A stretch of 26,617 nt of DNA from Chalciporus piperatus (GCA_038093975.1 JBBPTG010000308.1:1-26617), one strand, 5' to 3'. Positions 1-10,078 are shown, counted from the first letter of the stretch. A program made the numbers and translations. Notes: generated by a model not told the origin, from the letters alone.

Positions 1-188
1 TTCCCACAAACTGTAAATATCATTGTGAATGTATCGTAAGTTTGCAAATGAAAAGACCAATGGTAGTATGTGGAAGGGAGAATAGAACATTAAAGCATCT
101 GTGATATAAGATAGTGAACTTGAATGAGTGACCTTGAAAGGAAATCAGAATAACACTGAGGGTATATGAGGGTAAGGCAGCAATGGGG

Positions 189-2009
189 TCAGTGGTGATC
201 TCCAGTCTTCATCAATGCTCGATACTTCTTCTCAGCCCGAAGAACCCGGGTCCAATCAAATGCGCGAAACCCAGCTTCCTTGATGTCCTCTTTCTCAACA
301 TCGCCAAGTCTATCCCCTACCTGATATCCAAGTTTCTCTAAACCATCCCGCTCGCGGTCTCCAAGGCCAGTCTGATCACAGAACTCATCAAGAGTACAAG
401 ACACCATGATGGGTGAAGACAGAACATGTGAACTTGTGGAGGGAGTAGCCTGAGGTGGCATAGTAGGTGGTGCTGGTGGATACATACCATATGGAGCCCA
501 GGGAGAGGGAGGCATGACATAGGGTGGCATTGAGTAAGGATGATAGACAGGAGGATGAACAGGGGTCACAGGCTGTAGGACTGGCGGAGGAGCATGATGC
601 TGCGGGGTTTTGGGGGCATCAAGAGTTCCAGTAGATTTGATGGTCTGATCCTTCTTGAAGAATGGCGAGCCAAGTGGAGGAACTGTAAGGTCAGTCTGCT
701 TCTTCAACTAGTTTTGTGTTAGTGATTGTCAGGATATATAAGACATCATCCGTACCATTGCAAAAGCCCACACTTTCTCCCGTTTCTCCGTAAGTTCAAA
801 GTGCCAGTCAGTCGGAGCATGGTGAAAGCAACGGAGTCGTGGATGGATGTCGCACAGACCTTCAGGATATGTATCCTGAAGTTGCGACACATACGGGGCA
901 AGCTTATCATCCAGCGAGATCTATGGAACATCAAACTTGTGAGCAGTCGAGGTATAAGGAACACCTTACACTCTTTTTGGATGTTGGTGTAGCGACATTA
1001 TCAAGGGCAGGCGGAACATTGGGGGCTGCCCTTGCTGCCCATGGCTGCGTGCATTGAAGATCAACTTTTTTGCCACCCGAGACACCAAAACACTTACCGG
1101 ACGTTGTTCCTCGCCTTCTGTTGGCCTAGCCATTTTGATAAACAGGCTTCCGGAAGCACGCAAAGGAGAGGCTTGCACATGCGAAACCATGTACTTGAAG
1201 CCTTCCTCGTTTGTGAGAGGCAGGGAGTCAGATTTCGCCGTCGGATTGGCACAGAACCGCCACAGCATGGTGTCAACAACCAAGCGAGCAGCTGAGGCAG
1301 CATATACCCGGGTCGCAAGGAACGGAAGAAATTCATCCCATGACATCCCGAAGGACAAGGTACACGGGCCAAGGATGTGCGGAGCTTGTTCCTGATACTT
1401 GAGGGTCCCATTACGATTCTTCGTGACAACGGGGTCAGCCTTGACTTCAATAAAGAGAGGACAGCCAGTGAGAGGCGGCGGCGGTGCGACGGGCAGCACA
1501 GGAGCCTTCTTCGGACGACCGCGGCCTTTCTTTGGGGCAGGGCTAAGTGGGCTGGAGGGCGACGAAGACCTAGAGTCAGCGGAAGGGTGCTGGCTCTTCA
1601 TAGCTTTCTTTCTTGTGACCTTGGCATTCGACTGAGATCTGCCTCGCTTCTGAGTCGCCGCCGGAATACGTATCTTGAGAGATTTCGCCTTCTGGGCACT
1701 GGCAGCAATCTCCTCTGCCGGCAATGGGTGGGAATGAATTCGCCGTGAATCGTGATCAGTGAAGGATGACAACTCACCACGTATGGCACAGATCTCGTCA
1801 TCTGTGCTTTCATCAAGCTCGTCAGCAGCTGTGTTGCCATCAGGCAAGTCCACGACACTGCCAGTGACTCCACCATCACCGGATTCCACGCCGTCAGAGG
1901 AGCCGTGGTTTGTGTCGTTTTCAGGGAAGCCATCGTTGCTGTGAGGTTCGAAGCCGCCATCAAATGTTTGGATATAAGGATCGTCGTAGTCGTAGTCGCT
2001 AGTAGCCAT
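189..2009 (-). CDS. Four-exon AT-hook protein with C-terminal SAM-like region (fungal hypothetical family)
   Basis: Seen: four exons on the minus strand, 2009-1098, 1044-970, 920-756 and 707-189, all joined in phase 0. The introns are 53, 49 and 48 nt with donors GTAAGT, GTAAGG and GTACGG. The spliced protein is 556 aa. The start is the ATG before an acidic Asp/Tyr-rich N-terminus; upstream in-frame sequence looks like leader. Residues 160-168 (KKGRGRPKK) are an AT-hook for the DNA minor groove. Residues 180-300 form a globular part. Exon 3 holds an HP..RCF...D.HF.L motif (about 353-372) and then WAFAM. A Pro/Tyr/Met-rich linker precedes a helical SAM-like tail (about 488-552). Known, from memory: this architecture recurs in Agaricomycete hypothetical proteins. 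Inference: a DNA- or chromatin-associated protein; no enzyme motif is visible. The frame looks intact. Confidence 0.75.
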
Positions 2010-2924
2010 AATGTAGAGTATTTCTGAGTACTTAAAAGAGTGTGAGGATCGAGAAAGCTCAGGACAATGATTTTCTGAATTGTTTGATTTTCTGAATTTC
2101 GAACGCGTGTTTGCGCCACCCGGACAAGAATTTCCGAAACAGTTGTAATATAAATTCTTCATCGGTACAATGGTATTTTTCTTCTTGTTGTTTTCTGTGC
2201 ATTGGAAGCGGAGCGATGGATGTCTAACGCAATACATACACATTGTTGTTCCAATTTGAATCCTGTATTCGTGTCTGTGTCAATGTGTTTTCTCGTTCAT
2301 CATTACATAACTTTTTCCCTTCTGTTGATCAGTACTGTTTACTGCTCACTCGCCACTCCTGCTCGTCGCGCCGTCCAGTGCAACATCTCGCACCCTCTTG
2401 ATTACGTTTCCCCTCCCTTGGTTGGTCGATGGACGCCAGTGTTCAAAGTGTTTCATAACCTCCCTCTCCCCTCGTCCCCACCGTTCTTCTCGCGTTGAAT
2501 TTTCCTTTTTTTCGCTTGTTTTCTTTTTTTGTCGATCGTCTCGTTCCTCATCATGTTTTCCTAGTCCGCCTCCGCATCATATACATCTGTAGCATGCGCG
2601 TGTACAATTTTCGGTCTCTCGCTCGTACGCATGATTTTTCCTTTTTCTATTCATTGTCGGCGTGAGTGATGCTCTGTGGGGTAGACTATCCGAGATTCGC
2701 TGGGGAAGGCGGCGTGAATGACGGTACCAGCGTGTCCAGACGATCGAAATCATGGTGTTTCTCCAGGCGTTGCCTGCCACGGTACCATGCCTCGACCTTC
2801 GGTGCTATCTTGTATCTACAGCGGCACAGGATGGTTGCTCCATCTTAACATCCAATTCGTGAGAGACAATCACATGAGGAGCAGCAATAATAATACAGGA
2901 AAGTCTGAGAACTAATATTAACAT
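2010..2924. other. Intergenic, probable promoter region of the AT-hook gene
   Basis: No convincing gene. The stretch about 2250-2580 is pyrimidine-rich on the plus strand. On the minus strand, a TATA-like ATTTATATTAC lies near 2143-2155, about 140 bp before the start at 2009, so this is probably the promoter and leader of that gene. Short open frames here are on both strands and have no recognisable domains. Confidence 0.4.
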
Positions 2925-4580
2925 TCAGATGCCATTCACGCCTGCGGGAAAGTAAGTTCGCTTGGCATCGTTGAATCCAAGGTATTCGGCGGATATCCCA
3001 TAAAGTTGATGGCTACCCATGCGTCCCAGATATTTACGGTCAGACCATGGCAGAAAACGAGCTTGTAGCAAGGACATACCGCTACCGGTGTTACCTTGCC
3101 CACCGTTGTTGATCGTCATACCAATCGACTTGGAAGCATGAAGGCCATGGACGTTCAGATAGTGAGACGCTGGACCGTGAAGGGCATCGGTAGAGTGGCG
3201 AGATGAGGATGCCCTCATGTTGTCTGCACCCTCCACTGGCAGGAAATCAGCACTCCTCCGGGACCTTTGACTGTGTCTAGAGCTGGTGCTTGCCCGGTCG
3301 CTTGAATGTTCTAGAATGGTAATTCAGTGGGATGCGAAGTGAAAATCAACACTGGACAGACCGCGGGACATGCGGGAAGCTGCAGATTGCGGAGCGTGAG
3401 TTTGCGCAGAACTGGGGGTACGAAAAGCTGTTGACTGTATCGACCGCTCGGTTGCAATCTGCGGGAGTGGCGACGGAGCCTTTCGGGGAGACTGGCGCTG
3501 TTCGGGAGCGTCCATTGTTTGATCATCAAGCGCTGCTGATATCAGGGTGAGCATACTTCTGAGGGGAAACAATCAGGCTCACCGTCGGCCTTGGGAATCT
3601 TTGGTTTGGTCGAACGGGTCCTTGGTGCTGGAGGAGCAGGTCTCCTTGCAGACTTGTAGTGCCCAGCAGACTCACTGCTTTGGTCACTGGAATGCTCTGA
3701 ACCGAAGATCAGTGCAAGTATGCAACGCGATAGAAAGTTACGCATACCGTGAGACATGGGTACATTGTCAGTCCACAAGGATTTTCCCTCGGCGTGCGAC
3801 GCGTCGTTTACGAGATCGGCGCTCATCCTTAATCGCATCGATTCAGGGGTCAATGGACGACCTGGTAAGGGAGATGTTCGTCCACTCCCTGTGACTGGAA
3901 CAAAGCCAACTTGAAGGTCGGCAGTGAGAAGATCAGTCTGATTCAGAAGGCCCATAGTCCTTACCGGTCGAGGTGTCGTGGCTCGTTCGTCCACCAGTCA
4001 GCGCAGCGCCACGCGTACTCGCGGCATACGGCTTAGAGTTTGATGGGGAGATATCCGTTCCAAGAGCCGTTGTATTCGTTGTTTTGGTAGTAGGGTTCTG
4101 CCCTGTCCCAGTAATCTGTAGGGAATTATCCACGCCCTCAGCGAGTTTGGCTCTGAGGACAACCCTCGTGATATCAGACTGAACGAACAGGATTTAGGGT
4201 TAGGACCAAGGTAGTACGACGGTAAACCTATGGACCGACTTTGACAGATTGCAAGAGAATGTCAGCGTCGTCGCGTAGATCCTGGCCGGGATTTGTCCCC
4301 GAAATCCAGTTGAAAAGGCGAGAAGGATTCTTCGATTCTTGGGCCTTGATCAATTCCGAAAGACTAGTATTGCGATCGTCAGTCGTGATCTGTTTTTGTA
4401 CCAATGTCCTCGTAACCGCCACCTGACATACCTGTTCTCCTGATCCATGTACTTGAGCACGGCCTCTGTGGTCAATCTGAGCTTCTGATCATGTTCATTC
4501 TGGTTGGCGTCAAGCTGCCTCAGAACCTCTCTCAAAAGCTGTTTAGCTTGGACGAAGTCATCAGCTGAAACATAAGACAT
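2925..4580 (-). CDS. Seven-exon gene, hypothetical protein with N-terminal helix and Ser/Pro-rich body
   Basis: Seen: exons 4580-4432, 4363-4240, 4178-3965, 3909-3748, 3696-3583, 3535-3362 and 3310-2925. Introns are 68, 61, 55, 51, 47 and 51 nt, and the frame is maintained throughout (about 440 aa). Donors are mostly GTATGT, GTAAGG, GTATGC or GTGAGC; the second (GTCGGT) and sixth (GTCTGT) are weaker. An alternative sixth donor at 3352 also keeps frame. A possible last intron (GTATGT donor about 150 nt before the end) would change the C-terminus. The N-terminus (about residues 1-48) is a charged amphipathic helix, possibly coiled-coil. The rest is Ser/Thr/Pro/Arg-rich and probably disordered, with no catalytic motif. 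A TATA-like GTATAAGT lies on the minus strand near 4641-4648. I do not recognise the family. It lies upstream of, and codirectional with, the AT-hook gene. Confidence 0.6.
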
Positions 4581-5284
4581 GGCGGGAAGATTGGAATATA
4601 GGAAGAAAATTGGGTGCTGAATTACTTCTAAGTAACGCCACTTATACTCAAGTCTTTTGGCTTGTTGCTAGACGGAATCGCCTGGGTTGAGCGCAGCGTT
4701 ACCAACTTGCTGTGAAGCGTTGAGGGTGCACATTCACACCAAGGACCTACATGCCCCCACCAAACGTATTGTCTCTCTATAAATGCTGTCAAATGCTTCC
4801 GGGCTCGTAGCCTCCATTCAGTATGGAAAAGCCCCATCGATGCGTGCTTACCCCATTCGAATTCGAGCATTTCGTATCGGAGACAAGAACAAAAATGTGT
4901 GTGGAACTTGACGGAACGAGGCTAGCTTTGTGTGCATGAGGGTTGAGGTGACAATAAAAAACCTGGCCATGGATCATGGACGAAATCGGGATCAACAACT
5001 TGTAGTGGTGGACGAACGACTGACTTCATCCCGACTCCGAGTCTTTGGTTTGCCTAGGGGAAAGTAATCAATACGTCGCCCGGCTCTCTTGCCAAGGCAA
5101 CTACTATAGTAGTCCGCAGGTAGCCCCTCCCCCTTGGGGAGGACTCGGAAGACAGTCGTTCCTACTCTTCTGAGGGCGCCAACCAATGGCGCTAACTTCA
5201 AGTTGTTGGGCAACCTTCATTTTCATTCGGGAGAATTACAGTATGTACATAACGAGCCTTGCCCTCCGCGGCCCTAGCTGGAGG
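4581..5284. other. Intergenic stretch without recognised gene
   Basis: It holds the likely promoter of the seven-exon gene (TATA-like element near 4641-4648 on the minus strand). The remainder has only short overlapping frames on both strands with no recognisable protein, up to the TA target site of the pogo-like element at 5285. Confidence 0.4.
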
Positions 5285-5286
5285 TA

Positions 5287-6006
5287 CAGTCGACTCCCTC
5301 ATAACCCATGCCAGGTATAACCCATACTCCCTTGTAACCCATACATTTTTGGATTTCCCGAGTTGGTTTACAGGGATTTTGGGATCATATCCCATACCCC
5401 ATACCCCATAGGTTTTGTGGGCAGGTATGGGTTATGGTAAGGGGTGGATAATGCCGAGGCTGTCCAAAATAGGAAATTATTGTTATTTTGTACGAAAATG
5501 TTTTCTTCTCGTTGGCTTCGATGAACATCACGGAACTTCTGAACCCAGCGGACGAGACACACAACATGGTTGGGGCGACAGACGAGGATATTTTCAAGTC
5601 CGTGATGGATGCAAAGAAGTTGAGGGAGATGAATAGAGGTGATGATGATGATATTGATGTGTCCACACCAGATCCCACACATTGCGAAGTGGGCAGCAAT
5701 AATTTTGTGGAAATATGACGGGGCATTTGACGACTTGTTCGCCCGCAAGCTAGAGGTTATTACCTTGTGTTGGGGTCATTTGGACAGCGGACTTGGGCGG
5801 TCGAGATGCAGGATACCAAATTTACTGATTATTTTACTTAGCTTCATAAACCTACTATATCAATACTACGAAAGCTTAATATGAAAGGGAGAAAATTTTT
5901 ACGAGTTCGAAGTGGTGGATAGGGGTCTTTTGCACAACCCATACTCCCTAGTAACCCATACCTTTGAGGCTATCCCGACAGGTATGGGTTATGAGGGAGT
6001 CGACTG
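5287..6006 (+). mobile_element. Internally deleted pogo/Tigger-like (Tc1/mariner) DNA transposon
   Basis: Seen: a 720-bp element with 23-bp perfect terminal inverted repeats beginning CAGTCGACTCCC (5287-5309 and 5984-6006). It is flanked by TA dinucleotides at 5285-5286 and 6007-6008. The TIR motif TAACCCATAC recurs just inside both ends. Known: TA target duplications and CAGT-starting TIRs with a TATAAC-like stretch are typical of pogo/Tigger elements. The interior keeps only a decayed C-terminal piece of transposase (see 5488-5841), and the DNA-binding and DDE catalytic parts are missing. Inference: an internally deleted, non-autonomous copy that would need transposase from elsewhere. Confidence 0.8.
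5488..5841 (+). pseudogene. C-terminal remnant of pogo/Tigger-type transposase
   Basis: Seen: three consecutive pieces in different frames that together resemble the end of a pogo-family transposase. The first has a TDEDIFKSVMDAKK segment followed by an acidic DDDD run and a PDPTH segment, and ends at 5718. The second, in another frame, reads DDLFARKLEVI. The third reads GSFGQRT...MQDTKFTDYF and ends with TAG at 5839-5841. Known: pogo/Tigger/jerky-like transposases end with an acidic tract and then a short tail resembling ITDFF. At least two frameshifts separate the pieces, and the helix-turn-helix and DDE domains are gone, so this is not functional. Confidence 0.7.
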
Positions 6007-6008
6007 TA

Positions 6009-6778
6009 GTCTTCCCGTAAGCAGACCCAAGAGTCAGGATGAAGACAGTTAATGTTCACCCTCCACTACTAGAGCTGGAGGGACTTCATCCTGGTTCCTA
6101 GTTAGTTATCTTTCCTACATGCAACAGCTGAGATGTGGACAATTGTTCGTCCATGAATCATGATGCATGCCAATGAGCTGATTGTGTCAATGCTTCATTG
6201 TGGCGCACACTGAATGGCGCACCATATTGCCTCAAGTTACTCGTGATCGCGATATAACTTTCCCTTTGCAACATTGTATCCTGCAGTGCCCTGGCGTCAG
6301 TGTGGATCTCACACATACCTATAGCTCGATGATAGAACCTCAGGAAAGCTCCGGGATTGAACTCCAACCAGACAACTTGGTTACCAGGCCCTTGGAAAAC
6401 GTGCATCACATTTTTTTATAGTCATTGCATCCTGCTGGACCGCATGCTATTGGGGAACAGGAACAAGAGAGATTGCCGGCCCCTTGTGCAAAATCATTCA
6501 GCGGTCCGTACAGGCATCTGCAGGACATAGCCGACTCGAAAAACCACTTAGCCGACTCTCAGAGTCGGCAAAAAACTGGTTTAGCGTAGTATAGCTAGAA
6601 TGTCGATGCCCAGAGTCCCCGTCAAGCCCTCGCGTAGGCTTCAAGAGTTGACAAGCGTTAACATGATTTGTCTGCTTTGCAGATGCATACTTCCTCAAAG
6701 CGCTCAGAGACTCGGAGCGAGGGGCCTCCGAGTCAGTACATAGTATGTATCTACAGCCTGAGCACGGTAAATAAACTA
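6009..6778. other. Stretch between pogo-like elements, no gene recognised
   Basis: Short frames exist on both strands (for example 6158-6409 minus and 6182-6421 plus) and overlap each other without recognisable domains. A small perfect hairpin, GCCGACTCT and AGAGTCGGC with a 1-nt loop, lies at about 6551-6569. Nothing else is supported. Confidence 0.35.
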
Positions 6779-6780
6779 TA

Positions 6781-6852
6781 CAGTCGACTCTGTTATAACC
6801 CATGCCTCTCGGGATAGGCTTTTGGGTATGGGTTATGGAGTGTATGGGTTCT
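6781..6852 (-). mobile_element. Terminal fragment of a second pogo-like element
   Basis: Starts CAGTCGACTC directly after a TA at 6779-6780. It matches, over about 70 bp, the reverse complement of the right end of the 5287-6006 element, including a CGGGATAG block and a GGTATGGGTT block. No opposite terminus is found, so it is a truncated relative lying in inverted orientation about 0.8 kb away. Confidence 0.65.
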
Positions 6853-6936
6853 GGGCCAGGCCCGGCAAAACAGTGTTTCAAGAAACACGGGCTAGCCCGT
6901 GGCAAGCCACAAATCCATGGATGGCGTCGCCATAGC
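6853..6936. repeat. Cluster of short palindromes
   Basis: Directly after the pogo fragment lie several self-complementary segments. They are GGGCCAGGCCC; GTGTTTC-AA-GAAACAC (6873-6888); a perfect 16-bp palindrome CACGGGCTAGCCCGTG (6886-6901) that shares its CAC with the previous stem; and ATGGCG-T-CGCCAT further on. The two main hairpins are mutually exclusive. Function is unknown; they may be a foldback remnant. Confidence 0.5.
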
Positions 6937-7136
6937 CATGAAAATGAATGAATGAAGGTTTATTTGGCTAACTACGCCTATTACATAAGCTCAGGTGAAG
7001 GATCACCTCGTTAGCTCAATGAGAAACGCAAAGACGAAACTAAAGTGATGACTGTAGGTGTTCTGGCAAAAATACATGAAGAGCACTATCAGTAGAGGAG
7101 AAATGCTGATTTGCATGAAGTCGTCGACGATAGGTT
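6937..7136 (-). mobile_element. Possible 3' tail of a truncated non-LTR (Tad-like) retrotransposon
   Basis: Read on the minus strand, about 180 bp of non-coding sequence ends in AAATAAACC followed by three CATT/TTCA repeats (around 6941-6962). Known: many fungal Tad-clade LINEs end in short tandem repeats of this kind. There is no reverse transcriptase coding here and no target duplication was identified, so this is only suggestive. Confidence 0.25.
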
Positions 7137-7376
7137 TGTTGAGAGGGTTCCAACGAGGAACTACTTCTGGTGCTTACCTAGTGTTGAGGTTGTTGGATAA
7201 TGTTGAACATTGTGGTTACAAGTCAAGTTGTATTTGAACTCAGATCGACTGAGTCCGAATGTGATATTGAACAAGCGTGGTAAATACCTTCTATACTAAG
7301 AATGTACGCTACGTTCAACACTCCCCCTTGCTAAGTGCACGGAGACACGTAAGCATAAATGAGGACTTCCGCACGA
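7137..7376 (-). mobile_element. Old Copia 3' LTR plus adjacent internal fragment
   Basis: 7137-7320 is a 184-bp copy of the LTR found at both ends of the intact Copia element, with about 14 differences by eye. 7321-7376 matches the internal sequence next to that element's 3' LTR (11228-11283), including the polypurine tract. It lies in the same orientation and stops where the solo LTR begins. It is a relic of an older insertion of the same family. Confidence 0.85.
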
Positions 7377-7828
7377 TGTTATAGTATTTAAAAACTTTTC
7401 AAACTTTTGCCTACAACGGTATTCGAACTCTGAACTTTGTCTACAACTTAGGGGTCAAGCCGGATTCATCTTATCCGCTCTGGTAGTCCCTGTAGCATTA
7501 CATAAACTATTACATAATCAGGTCACGTGACAAATGTCTAGACTCAGATGAGTCAGCAATGATGTCATGGCCTAGATCCTAATCCGTGCCTGGTACCTTT
7601 TCTTATCATCGTACCATTTACCTTATCTATCTTTCCCTTTGTGTTTTCCTTATTCGGCTGTTGGTCTGTGCGCACTTCTCAATAGTATATAAGTAGCCCT
7701 GTACTTATCACAGACCCCAGTCTAATCCATTTGTGACTTCACCGTCATTAAGCTTTAGTACTCAGCATATCCTTCGCATAGGCTTAGTGTTGCCTAAAGT
7801 CCCCGCTGTGTTGTGAGAGATCATAACA
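7377..7828 (+). mobile_element. Solo LTR (452 bp) of another LTR retrotransposon
   Basis: Starts TGTTAT and ends ATAACA (TG...CA, 6-bp inverted ends). It holds a TATATAA box at 7686-7692 in plus orientation, and is embedded between two pieces of the same Copia sequence. The flanking 5-mers (CACGA and CTTCT) do not match, and 134 bp of Copia sequence (equivalent to 11284-11417) is missing at the junction. So it did not arise by simple insertion with intact target duplication. No internal coding remains. Confidence 0.65.
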
Positions 7829-7876
7829 CTTCTTTCCACTTCATTACGGCGTCATGTATCAAGAAGTACCGTAGTG
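7829..7876 (-). mobile_element. Copia pol fragment (RNase H region)
   Basis: 48 bp nearly identical to 11418-11465 of the intact Copia element, part of its RNase H coding region. It continues the Copia relic beyond the solo LTR and ends abruptly at the start of the 33-bp minisatellite. Confidence 0.8.
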
Positions 7877-8012
7877 CGGCCCATCCCTACCAATGGACAA
7901 ACGTTGCATCGGCCCATTCCTACACATTGAAATGACTATATTGGCCCATTCCTACACATCGACAAACTATACATCGGCCCATCCCTACCTACTGAGGTGG
8001 GTTGCATCGGCC
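7877..8012. repeat. 33-bp minisatellite, left part
   Basis: About four units of 32-33 bp, each beginning with a variant of CGGCCCATCCCTAC followed by a variable half. The array resumes after the 2.3-kb TIR element, showing that the element inserted into it. Frames through the units contain stops, so it is not a coding repeat. Confidence 0.85.
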
Positions 8013-8386
8013 ATCAGGAAAACCCTCCCCTGGATAATTGTATAGAATAGTAGATATTTCCAAAGTAGTTCTCACAAATACCAACTATTATTGACATTTC
8101 TTCATATTTCTGATATTTCTTCCAATTTTAGCAACATAAGTAGTCCCCCCCTTGTTATTCTCTGGATTTTCTGAAAAATCTTGATATTTCCATACAATTA
8201 TCTTCAGAAAGCCATTGTAATTAGCAGATATAATGTCATAATAGTGTTCATATTAGCTGACTATATTCTGATAATACTGGCCCATTCACTACTATTAAAT
8301 CACACATAATCATGATGATTAAAAATGAATTTATTGACCACTATCTACTACAGATCATGTACTACATCTACTAACTGCTATCAAGC

Positions 8387-8560
8387 AAGGTACAGCTGTT
8401 GAGATGATGAGAGAAGAAGCAGAGATGGTGAGGGAATGAGCTTACTTGTGGTGCTGGACAAACCCAGGGAGCAAGGTACAGCTGTTGATGGTGATGAGAG
8501 AGAAATCAGAGATGGTGGGGGGGATGAGCTTACCTACAAGGTGTCCCAAGGCAGCCAGTG
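8387..8560. repeat. Two-copy tandem repeat of about 86 bp
   Basis: Two adjacent copies begin AAGGTACAGCTGTTGA at about 8387 and 8473. They continue with similar GATGAGAGAGAA and GAGATGGTG blocks and end with ATGAGCTTAC. They lie inside the TIR element and no coding is supported. Confidence 0.6.
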
Positions 8561-8689
8561 AGGCTCGTGAAGAGGTGTTGGTGAGAAGGTGGCATGAGGT
8601 GGCGGCGAGCTCAAACGAGCTTGCCAGCTTGCGAAAAAATGGTGGGATCTATGGTGGGGTGAGCAGTGGTGGTGGTGATGGGTGAGCGA

Positions 8690-9190
8690 GGCTCACCTGG
8701 TGATGCCGGCGGAGCGCCCTCGACGGCCGTGTTCACGTTGAAATTGAGGGTGGGGTGAGGTGGGTGGTGCCAGTGGTGGTGGGCCGGACAGCCCAACTGG
8801 CTGTGTTCGAGGTGAGTGGATGTAGTGGGAGTGAAAACACACCTTTGGCAGCCGGCGGGGCTGTTGAGCCCTCGCCGGCCGTGTTTTGATGTCAAGGTTG
8901 AGGTGGGAAATGGTGGTGGGGCATACAGCCGCTCGGGCTGTATACGAGGTGAGAGGTGGTGGTGGTGGGTGAGTAGAAACTCACCTGTGACAGCCGGCGG
9001 GGCTGTTGAGCCCTTGCCGACTGTTTTTTCGTGTCGAAGTTGGGTGGTGGAAGGTGGTGGGGCAAGCTTTGAGCCCGCGGATGTGCTCGAGGTGAGTAGT
9101 GGTGATAATGGTGAGCGAGAACTCACCTTGTGAAGCTGGCGGGGCTGTTGAGCCCACACCGGCTTTGTTTTCGTGCTGGGTTGAGGTGGG
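8690..9190. repeat. Minisatellite of about 142 bp, four units, inside the TIR element
   Basis: Four diverged copies carry a common core resembling CTCACC...AGCCGGCGGGGCTGTTGAGCCC, at about 8693, 8838, 8980 and 9121. Each is followed by a GT-rich stretch with GGTGGTGG runs. GC-rich cores alternate with purine-rich plus-strand DNA. Open frames across it are a by-product of the repeat composition. Confidence 0.7.
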
Positions 9191-9318
9191 TTGTTGGGTA
9201 GTAGTAGTTGTGGTGGTTGAGGACTCGAAAATGCTGACGCGGCAAGTTCAACACGGTCACGTGACCTGCCCGTGCGGATTTTTGACAAGTCCGACCATTA
9301 GGGAAATTAAGCTACACT

Positions 9319-10078
9319 TATCTACGCTTTTTTGTACACTCAATCACAACACTTTCCTACACTTTTAACTACACTTTTTGTACTTTTTTGTACACTTTTC
9401 CTACACTCAATCCTAATATACTTTTGTACACTTTCTCCATCTAGCTGCACTTTCCTACACTTTATCCTAATAGACTTTCCCACACTATTAACTACACTTT
9501 CACTACGCTTTTTGTACACTTTAGCTACACTCTATCACAATACACTTTCCTACACTTTTGACTACTGTTTTAGTACACTTTTTTGTGCACTTTATCTACA
9601 CTCTATCCTAATACACTTTCCCACACTTGTAACTACACATTTACTACGCTTTTTTGTACACTTTTGCTACATTCAATCTAGCTACACTTTCCTACACATT
9701 TCACTACACTTTCAGTACGCTTTTTTGCTACACTTTGCTACACATTTGGCTACAGTTTTACTACGCTTTTTTCTGTACACAGCCACACTCAATCCTAATA
9801 TTAATACATTTTTTTGTACACTTTAGCTACACTCCATCACTACATATTTTCCCACACTATTGACTACACTTTTGGTACGCTTTTTTGCTACACTTTGCTA
9901 CACTCTATTACTACACATTTTCCCACACTTGTAACTACACTTTTAGTACGCTTTTTTGTACACTTTAGCTACACTCTATTACTACACACTTTCCCACACC
10001 ATTGACTACACTTTTAGTACGCTTTTTTGCTACACTTTGCTACACTTTTCACTACACTTACTACACTTTTGCTGCACT
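9319..10078. repeat. Low-complexity array of CTACACTTT motifs (760 bp)
   Basis: Dozens of CTACACTTT-like blocks are separated by TACGCTTTTTTG spacers. A higher-order period of about 70 bp is clear near the right end (spacers at about 9878, 9948 and 10018). The plus strand is strongly pyrimidine-rich. It is not a telomere repeat (no TTAGGG). It lies within the TIR element, next to its right AT-rich subterminal zone. Confidence 0.75.

Noticed and set aside
1598..2119. 173-codon minus-strand frame overlapping exon 1 of the AT-hook gene
   Set aside because: Out of frame with the splice-consistent model and lacking the AT-hook and conserved blocks.
4190..4204. TTAGGGTTAGG telomere-like sequence
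   Set aside because: Only about two units, inside an intron of the seven-exon gene; chance or a trivial repair scar is enough.
6498..6905. 135-codon minus-strand open frame
   Set aside because: It runs through the pogo fragment and the palindrome cluster, and no protein family is recognised.
8611..9288. 225-codon minus-strand open frame, Pro/Ser/Thr/His-rich
   Set aside because: It coincides with the 142-bp minisatellite. Its composition follows the repeat, no domain is visible, and similar frames appear on the other strand.
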